This document shows, piece after piece, positions 23,235 through 27,993 of a stretch of DNA of 27,993 nt. This stretch comes from JALOAT01 sp041677345. GTDB lineage: Bacteria > Pseudomonadota > Gammaproteobacteria > Thiohalomonadales > Thiohalomonadaceae. Numbering within the stretch: position 1 is the first letter of the stretch; every line of letters starts with the position of its first letter. The stretch is taken from assembly GCA_041677345.1 (NCBI GenBank), contig JBAYQE010000029.1, positions 1 to 27,993 on the forward strand, given 5' to 3'. The notes under the pieces are model-generated. The model was not told where the DNA came from and made no database searches. It saw only the letters and a list, made by a program, of their open reading frames with translations. A program made the translations under genes and the position numbers.

Positions 23235-24296
23235 ATGAAGTTCGTCGACGAAGCCCATATCCGTGTCGAAGCCGGTAACGGCGGCAACGGCTGCGTCAGT
23301 TTCCGCCGCGAGAAGTTCATCCCGTTCGGTGGCCCGGACGGCGGTGATGGCGGCGATGGCGGCAGCGTCTTTCTCGTTGCCGATCCGGAACTCAACACCC
23401 TGGTCGACCTGCGCTATGCCAGCGCCTTCCGCGCCGAACACGGCCAGAACGGCGCCGGTGCCAACCGTACCGGCCGGTCGGGCGCCGACCTGCGCATCAC
23501 CGTGCCGGTGGGCACGGAGGTGTATGACGAGGACACCGGCGAGCGTCTCGGTGATCTGGTGAAGGCCGGACAGGAATTGCTGGTGGCGCGCGGCGGGTTT
23601 CATGGACTCGGTAATACGCGCTTCAAGAGCAGCGTCAATCGTGTTCCGCGTCAGTTCAAGCCCGGTACCCCGGGCGAGAAACGCCAACTGCACCTCGAAC
23701 TCAAGGTGCTCGCCGATGTGGGTCTGCTGGGTCTGCCCAACGCAGGCAAGTCCACGTTCATACATGCGGTATCCGCCGCGCGGCCCAAAATCGCCGATTA
23801 TCCCTTCACCACCCTTTACCCCAATCTGGGCGTGGTGAGCATCGAATCGCACCGCAGCTTCGTCATCGCCGACATCCCCGGGGTGATCGAGGGCGCTGCC
23901 GAAGGTGCGGGGCTCGGCATCCAGTTCCTCAAGCACGTCTCGCGCACGCGCCTGTTGCTGCATCTGGTCGACATCGAGCCACCCGACGGCTCCGACCCGG
24001 TCGCGGCGGTGCGCGTCATCGAGGGGGAGCTGGAAAAGTTCAGCCCCGAACTGGCCGCGCGTGAGCGCTGGCTGGTGATCAACAAGATCGACCTGGTGCC
24101 GGAGGAAATGCGCGACGACATCTGCAACGACATCGTTGCCCGCCTCGCCTGGGAAGGCCCCGTGTACCGCATCAGTGCGGCCACGCACGAGGGCACGACC
24201 TTGCTTGTACAGCGCGTCATGGAAAGGCTGGAGGAGATCCGGCGCGAGCAGACGGAATCGGAACAACCGCAGGAAACCCCTGACCAACCGCTATGA
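23235..24296 (+). CDS. obgE: Obg GTPase
   Basis: ObgE/CgtA, 353 residues, is an essential GTPase acting in late 50S assembly and stress control. The glycine-rich Obg fold fills residues 1-158 (GGNGCVSFRREKFIPFGGPD, GGDGGDGGSV). The G domain follows with G1 GLPNAGKST (166-174), switch TT (192-193), G3 DIPG (213-216) and G4 NKID (283-286). The C-terminal end is short and Glu/Gln/Pro-rich. It follows the rpmA terminator and overlaps proB by 4 nt (ATGA), so the two are probably coupled. The ATG fits the conserved start MKFVDEA but lacks an evident ribosome-binding site. Confidence 0.97.
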   Translation: MKFVDEAHIRVEAGNGGNGCVSFRREKFIPFGGPDGGDGGDGGSVFLVADPELNTLVDLRYASAFRAEHGQNGAGANRTGRSGADLRITVPVGTEVYDEDTGERLGDLVKAGQELLVARGGFHGLGNTRFKSSVNRVPRQFKPGTPGEKRQLHLELKVLADVGLLGLPNAGKSTFIHAVSAARPKIADYPFTTLYPNLGVVSIESHRSFVIADIPGVIEGAAEGAGLGIQFLKHVSRTRLLLHLVDIEPPDGSDPVAAVRVIEGELEKFSPELAARERWLVINKIDLVPEEMRDDICNDIVARLAWEGPVYRISAATHEGTTLLVQRVMERLEEIRREQTESEQPQETPDQPL

Positions 24297-25414
24297 GCAG
24301 TCGTGAACAGCTCGGGCAGAGCCAGCGCTGGGTAGTGAAAATCGGTAGTGCGCTCCTTACCAACGAGGGGCGTGGCCTCAATCGGGAAAGCATTGCCGAC
24401 TGGGTGGCACAGATGGCGCGGCTGTGCGGGCGCGGCGTGGAACTGGTGCTGGTCTCTTCCGGTGCCGTGGCCGAAGGTATGACGCGTCTGGGCTGGAAAA
24501 AGCGTCCCAACGCACTCAACGAACTGCAGGCCGCTGCCGCCGTCGGTCAGATGGGCCTGGTGCAGACCTGGGAGAGCAGCTTCCAGTCCCATGGCAGGCA
24601 CACCGCCCAGGTGTTGCTCACCCATGACGACCTCTCCAATCGCGGTCGCTATTTGAACGCCCGCAGCACCCTGCGCACCCTGGTGGGGCTGGGCGTCATT
24701 CCGGTGATCAACGAAAACGACACCGTGGTCACCGAGGAGATCCGTTTCGGCGACAACGACACCCTGGGGGCCCTGGTGGCCAATCTGGTGCAGGCCGACC
24801 TGCTGGTGATCCTCACCGATCAGGCCGGCCTGTTCGACAAGGACCCACGCCACCACGCCGACGCGCAACTCGTTCCCGAGGCCCGCGCCAACGACGCGCG
24901 CCTGGACGCCATGGTCGGCGGTGCCGGCACCCTGGGGCGCGGCGGCATGATCACCAAGCTGCGCGCCGCGCGTCTGGCGGCCCGTTCCGGCGCCGCGACC
25001 ATCATCGCCCCGGGCCGCAGCGCGGGCGTGCTGGACAGCATCGCCGCAGGTGCGCCCATCGGTACCCTGCTGTTGCCCGACCGGGAGAGTGAAGCCGCGC
25101 GCAAGCAGTGGATTGCCGGGCATCTCCAGATGAAAGGCCGGCTGGTGATCGACGCCGGCGCCGTGCGCGTGCTGCGCGAGCAGGGACGCAGCCTGCTGCC
25201 GGTGGGCGTGAAGGCTGTCGAAGGTCAGTTCCTGCGTGGCGAAATGGTGGCCTGCGTCGATGAGGCCGGGAAAGAAGTCGCCCGTGGCCTGGTCAACTAC
25301 GGCGCCGCCGACGTCTGCCGCATCATGGGCCAGCCCAGCAGCCGCATCCTGGAAATCCTCGGTTTCGAAGGCGAACCCGAACTCATCCACCGCGACGACC
25401 TGGTGATTCTTTGA
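24293..25414 (+). CDS. proB: Glutamate 5-kinase
   Basis: ProB, 373 residues, phosphorylates glutamate at the gamma carboxyl, the first and feedback-inhibited step of proline synthesis. The amino-acid kinase domain shows VVKIGSALLTNEG, LVSSGAVAEGMTRLG, INENDTVVTEEIRFGDNDTL and AGTLGRGGMITKLRAARLA. The last 90 or so residues form a PUA domain (GRLVIDAGAVRVLREQGRSL, SSRILEILGF). Its start overlaps the obgE stop. The obgE-proB pairing is common in Gammaproteobacteria. proA is not in the window. Confidence 0.97.
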   Translation: MSSREQLGQSQRWVVKIGSALLTNEGRGLNRESIADWVAQMARLCGRGVELVLVSSGAVAEGMTRLGWKKRPNALNELQAAAAVGQMGLVQTWESSFQSHGRHTAQVLLTHDDLSNRGRYLNARSTLRTLVGLGVIPVINENDTVVTEEIRFGDNDTLGALVANLVQADLLVILTDQAGLFDKDPRHHADAQLVPEARANDARLDAMVGGAGTLGRGGMITKLRAARLAARSGAATIIAPGRSAGVLDSIAAGAPIGTLLLPDRESEAARKQWIAGHLQMKGRLVIDAGAVRVLREQGRSLLPVGVKAVEGQFLRGEMVACVDEAGKEVARGLVNYGAADVCRIMGQPSSRILEILGFEGEPELIHRDDLVIL

Positions 25415-25446
25415 GGAGGTCCGCGGACTTTCTGGAAACAGGCCCG

Positions 25447-25475
25447 TTGACATCGGGGGGGCGAATGCGCACACT
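25447..25475 (+). promoter_or_regulatory. Candidate rpsT promoter
   Basis: A perfect -35 TTGACA (25447-25452) is followed after 17 nt by the weak -10 CACACT (25470-25475) and a GC-rich discriminator. The position fits a transcript with a leader of about 38 nt before rpsT. Confidence 0.5.
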
Positions 25476-25519
25476 ATGCGGCCTTTCCGTGCTACCGAAT
25501 TTTTTTAGGGAGACTCACC

Positions 25520-25780
25520 TTGGCTAATACTGCGCAAGCCGCGAAGCGCGCCCGCCAGGCCGAGAAGCGCCGTCAGCAGAACGCGAGCAAGCTGTCCATG
25601 CTCCGCACCTCCGTGAAGAAGGTGGTGAAGGCCATCACCGGCGGCGACAAGGCCCAGGCCGAGGCTGCCTACAAGGCCGCCGTTCCCGTCCTCGACAAGA
25701 TGACGGGCAAGGGCATGATCCACAAGAATGCCGCCGCTCGTCACAAGAGCCGCCTGAACGCGCGCATCCGCGCCATGTAA
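25520..25780 (+). CDS. rpsT: 30S ribosomal protein S20, TTG start
   Basis: S20, 86 residues, a three-helix protein binding 16S helices at the base of the 30S body. The N terminus ANTAQAAKRARQAEKRRQQN and the block KGMIHKNAAARHKSRLNARI identify it. The start codon is TTG at 25520, after GGGAG; no ATG or GTG would retain the conserved N terminus. E. coli rpsT also starts with UUG and is translationally self-limited, so the codon choice is probably functional. A strong terminator follows 20 nt after the stop. Confidence 0.97.
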   Translation: MANTAQAAKRARQAEKRRQQNASKLSMLRTSVKKVVKAITGGDKAQAEAAYKAAVPVLDKMTGKGMIHKNAAARHKSRLNARIRAM

Positions 25781-25800
25781 GGCACGCTGCTTCAAGGTTC

Positions 25801-25836
25801 AAAGAAAAAGGCCGGTTTCACCGGCCTTTTTCTTTT
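25801..25836 (+). terminator. Terminator after rpsT
   Basis: AAAGAAAAAGGCCGG (25801-25815) pairs perfectly with CCGGCCTTTTTCTTT (25821-25835) over a TTTCA loop. It is a strong intrinsic terminator that isolates rpsT from murJ and could act in both directions. Confidence 0.92.
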
Positions 25837-25866
25837 GCACCGACCGAGGCCTTCGAGAAAGAAGCG

Positions 25867-25995
25867 TTGACCTCGGGGACACGGGGAATTCCACGTAATG
25901 TATTCCTCACGTGGGCTGTCTGGGTTGTGCGGCATCGGCTGGCTACCTGTACCACAAGGAAGATCTTCCCTCCCCGTGTCCCCCGTGGTTTAGGC
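25867..25995. repeat. 129-bp element with inverted ends before murJ
   Basis: The left end reads GTTGACCTCGGGGACACGGGGA (25867 on; ACACGGGG at 25879-25886). The right end, read on the minus strand from 25995, begins GCCTAAACCACGGGGGAC and continues ACACGGGGAGGG. The two ends thus share GGGGACACGGGGA in inverted orientation. A small CCACGT/ACGTGG hairpin (25891-25914) and a palindromic GGAAGATCTTCC (25958-25969) lie inside. The right end matches the ends of the repeat at 14737-14871. It fills most of the rpsT-murJ gap and has no convincing gene. It looks like a MITE or similar small non-autonomous repeat. Confidence 0.6.
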
Positions 25996-26047
25996 TTTTT
26001 CTCCCCCAATTTCGTATCATCGTGCGCTTTCCCTGCGCGGCAAGCCT

Positions 26048-27604
26048 ATGGGCCTCCTTCGTTCCACCGCCACGGTCGGCGGGCTGACCATGATCTCCCG
26101 GGTGCTGGGATTCATCCGGGACGTGGTCATCGCGCGCGTGTTTGGCGCCGGGCTTGGCACCGATGCCTTCTTCGTTGCCTTCAAGATCCCCAATTTCATG
26201 CGCCGGCTGTTCGCCGAGGGGGCATTCTCCCAGGCCTTCGTGCCGGTGCTTTCGGAGTACAAGGCCAGGCGCTCCGGCGACGAGGTGCGCACGCTCATCG
26301 CCGATGCGGCGGGCACCCTGGGTGGTTTCCTCACCCTGCTGAGCGTGGCGGGCATGCTGGGCGCACCCTGGCTGGTGATGCTGTTCGCCCCGGGATTCAT
26401 CGACGAAGCCGAGAAGTTTGCGCTCACCACTGAACTGCTGCGGGTCACCTTTCCCTATCTGTTGTTCATCTCCCTGGCCGCCCTGGCGGGCGGGGTACTG
26501 AACACCTACAGCCGCTTCGCCGTGCCGGCGGTGACGCCGGTATGGCTGAATATCAGCCTGATCGCTGCTGCCCTGTTTGCGGCGCCATATTTCGAGCAGC
26601 CGGTGCAGGCCCTGGCCTGGGGCGTGTTCATCGCAGGCGTGCTGCAATTGGCCTTCCAACTGCCGGCCATCGCCCGCCTCGGGCTGCTGGCACGCCCGCG
26701 CTGGGGCTGGCAGGACCCCGGCGTGCGGCGCATCCTCAAACTCATGCTGCCGGCCATCTTCGGCTCCTCCGTGGCGCAGGTGAACCTGCTGCTCGACACC
26801 ATCATCGCCTCCTTCCTGGTAACCGGCAGCGTGTCCTGGCTGTACTACTCCGATCGCCTGGTGGAATTCCCACTGGGCGTGTTCGGGGTGGCCCTCGGCA
26901 CCGTGATCCTCCCCAATCTGTCGCGCCAGCATGCCGAGGCCGTGCCCGAGGATTTTGCCCGCACCCTGGACTGGGCGGTGCGCTGGGTCCTGCTCATCGG
27001 TGTGCCTGCCACGGTGGGCCTGATGCTGCTGGCCGGCCCCATGCTCACCAGCCTGTTCCACTACGGCGCCTTCACGGACCAGGACGCGCGCATGGCCACC
27101 CTGAGCCTGGTCACCTTCAGCCTGGGGCTGGTTGCCTTCATGCTGGTGAAGGTGTTGGCGCCGGGCTTCTATGCACGCCAGGACACGCGTACGCCGGTGC
27201 GCTTTGGCGTGTATTCCATGGTCTTCAATATGGCCGTCAACCTGCTCATCATCGTGCCGCTGGCCATGGTGGGTGTGTCCGGGCTGCATGCGGGGTTGGC
27301 GCTGGCCACGTCGCTGGCCGCCTTCCTCAATGCGGGCCTGCTGTTCCGCCGCCTGCGTGCCGAGCGGGTGTGGCGCCCCGCGCCCGGATGGGGCCGCTTC
27401 ACGCTGCGTCTGGTGCTCGCCAACGGTGCCATGGGTGTCGTGCTGTGGTTGTCCGCGGGGAGTCTCGAGCAATGGCTGGCCATGGGTGGCGCCGAGCGCG
27501 TGCTGCGGCTGGCAGTGCTGATTGCCACGGGTGCGGCGGTGTACGGTGTGGTTTTGCTGGCACTGGGCACGCGCCTGGCGGAACTGCGTGGCCACAGGCC
27601 GTGA
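26048..27604 (+). CDS. murJ: Lipid II flippase MurJ
   Basis: MurJ, 518 residues, moves lipid II across the inner membrane for peptidoglycan synthesis. It is a MOP-superfamily protein with about 14 hydrophobic segments. The N terminus contains GLTMISRVLGFIRDVVIARV and FKIPNFMRRLFAEGAFSQAF. Arg18, Arg24, Asp39, Lys46 and Arg52 match the charged residues known to matter in E. coli MurJ, by position as well as context. The usual gammaproteobacterial order rpsT-murJ-ribF is kept. The start lacks a clear Shine-Dalgarno sequence; TATCAT at 26015-26020 may be a -10 element, without a good -35. Confidence 0.97.
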   Translation: MGLLRSTATVGGLTMISRVLGFIRDVVIARVFGAGLGTDAFFVAFKIPNFMRRLFAEGAFSQAFVPVLSEYKARRSGDEVRTLIADAAGTLGGFLTLLSVAGMLGAPWLVMLFAPGFIDEAEKFALTTELLRVTFPYLLFISLAALAGGVLNTYSRFAVPAVTPVWLNISLIAAALFAAPYFEQPVQALAWGVFIAGVLQLAFQLPAIARLGLLARPRWGWQDPGVRRILKLMLPAIFGSSVAQVNLLLDTIIASFLVTGSVSWLYYSDRLVEFPLGVFGVALGTVILPNLSRQHAEAVPEDFARTLDWAVRWVLLIGVPATVGLMLLAGPMLTSLFHYGAFTDQDARMATLSLVTFSLGLVAFMLVKVLAPGFYARQDTRTPVRFGVYSMVFNMAVNLLIIVPLAMVGVSGLHAGLALATSLAAFLNAGLLFRRLRAERVWRPAPGWGRFTLRLVLANGAMGVVLWLSAGSLEQWLAMGGAERVLRLAVLIATGAAVYGVVLLALGTRLAELRGHRP

Positions 27605-27628
27605 CAAGGTCGGGTGGTGGCTTATAAT
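27601..27628 (+). promoter_or_regulatory. ribF promoter
   Basis: GTGACA (27601-27606), overlapping the murJ stop codon, a 16-nt spacer and a perfect TATAAT (27623-27628) form a strong sigma-70 promoter. It would start a message about 20 nt ahead of the ribF ATG, so ribF need not depend on murJ transcription. Confidence 0.7.
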
Positions 27629-27655
27629 CAAGCACTTTGCCGCAACGACTCTTCA

Positions 27656-27993
27656 ATGGAATTCATCCGCGGGCTGCACAACCTCAAGGCACACCACCGG
27701 GGCTGCGCACTAACCATTGGCAATTTCGACGGCGTCCACCAGGGCCACCGCGCCATGCTGGCGCAACTGAAGGCGCGGGCCCGTGATCTGGGTGTGCCGG
27801 CCACGGTGCTCATCTTTGAGCCACAGCCGTTCGAGTACTTCGCCCCCGAGCGCGCCCCGGCGCGGCTCACGCGCCTGCGCGAGAAGCTGGAGCGGTTTGA
27901 TGATCTGGGTGCCGACCGCGTGGTGTGCGTGCGTTTCGATGCGCGTTTTGCCGCGCTGAGCGCGGACGCCTTCGTGCAACAGGTGCTGCTCGA
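27656..27993 (+). CDS. ribF: Bifunctional riboflavin kinase/FAD synthetase, 5' part
   Basis: The first 112 codons of RibF, which turns riboflavin into FMN and FAD. The N-terminal FMN adenylyltransferase domain is visible, with TIGNFDGVHQGH (residues 20-31), where HQGH is the nucleotidyltransferase HxGH motif. FEPQPFEYFAPERAPARLTR and LREKLERFDDLGADRVV follow, typical of the family. The kinase domain lies beyond the window edge. The ATG at 27656 gives the usual N terminus; no ribosome-binding site stands out. ileS and lspA would be expected next. Confidence 0.95.
   Translation, partial: MEFIRGLHNLKAHHRGCALTIGNFDGVHQGHRAMLAQLKARARDLGVPATVLIFEPQPFEYFAPERAPARLTRLREKLERFDDLGADRVVCVRFDARFAALSADAFVQQVLL

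Noticed and set aside
23816..25474. A 552-codon minus-strand frame opposite obgE and proB
   Set aside because: It is a shadow of two well-recognised genes; composition is biased and no family resemblance is seen.
25867..26040. A short protein-coding gene in the rpsT-murJ gap (frame from 25867)
   Set aside because: The frame runs through the inverted-repeat element and into murJ out of phase; no motif supports it.
25943..27631. A 562-codon minus-strand frame opposite murJ
   Set aside because: Long antisense frames are expected in G+C-rich genes; its translation is His/Gln/Gly-rich with no domain, and murJ on the other strand is unmistakable.

Overview
The window is a chromosomal, G+C-rich stretch of a gammaproteobacterium. 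The evidence is the gene order tuf / S10 operon / spc operon / alpha operon, then uvrA-yajR-ssb, ispB-tRNA-Pro facing rplU-rpmA-obgE-proB, and rpsT-murJ-ribF, a set of neighbourhoods typical of that class. The protein sequences point to a lineage outside the enterics, perhaps among the purple-sulfur or sulfur-oxidising Gammaproteobacteria, but the genus cannot be told from sequence reading alone.

Region 1 (1-14000) is one nearly continuous ribosomal-protein superoperon on the + strand. It runs from the tail of EF-Tu through rpsJ-rplC-rplD-rplW-rplB-rpsS-rplV-rpsC-rplP-rpmC-rpsQ (S10), rplN-rplX-rplE-rpsN-rpsH-rplF-rplR-rpsE-rpmD-rplO-secY-rpmJ (spc) and rpsM-rpsK-rpsD-rpoA-rplQ (alpha). It closes at a strong intrinsic terminator. 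Wider gaps lie before rpsJ, between rpsJ and rplC, before rplN, before rpsH and before rpsM. These hold hairpins and, before rpsJ, rplN and rpsM, promoter-like elements. The clearest is an extended -10 promoter with a GC-rich discriminator ahead of rplN.

Region 2 (14000-20180) holds a SAM hydroxide adenosyltransferase (DUF62) gene on +, then uvrA on -, with a 135-bp imperfect palindrome filling the gap between their stops. A divergent yajR-type MFS transporter gene and ssb follow. After ssb, 478 bp lack an intact gene. They contain a decayed minus-strand fragment that looks like a di-haem cytochrome c peroxidase-family protein.

Region 3 (20180-22300) is on the - strand: a secreted PQQ-type beta-propeller protein gene, a strong terminator, tRNA-Pro(CGG) and ispB. 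The tRNA starts only 8 nt after the ispB stop, so the two probably share a transcript.

Region 4 (22300-27993) is on +: rplU-rpmA with their own promoter and terminator, obgE-proB (overlapping), rpsT (TTG start) with a strong terminator, a second palindromic repeat whose end matches the one beside uvrA, then murJ and the first 112 codons of ribF.

Most of the window is conserved housekeeping DNA, and no undescribed multi-gene system is visible. The items most worth checking are the paired palindromic repeats, whose ends overlap the uvrA 3' end, the cytochrome pseudogene, the zinc-type S4 with a TTG start, and the regulatory structures at the operon junctions.
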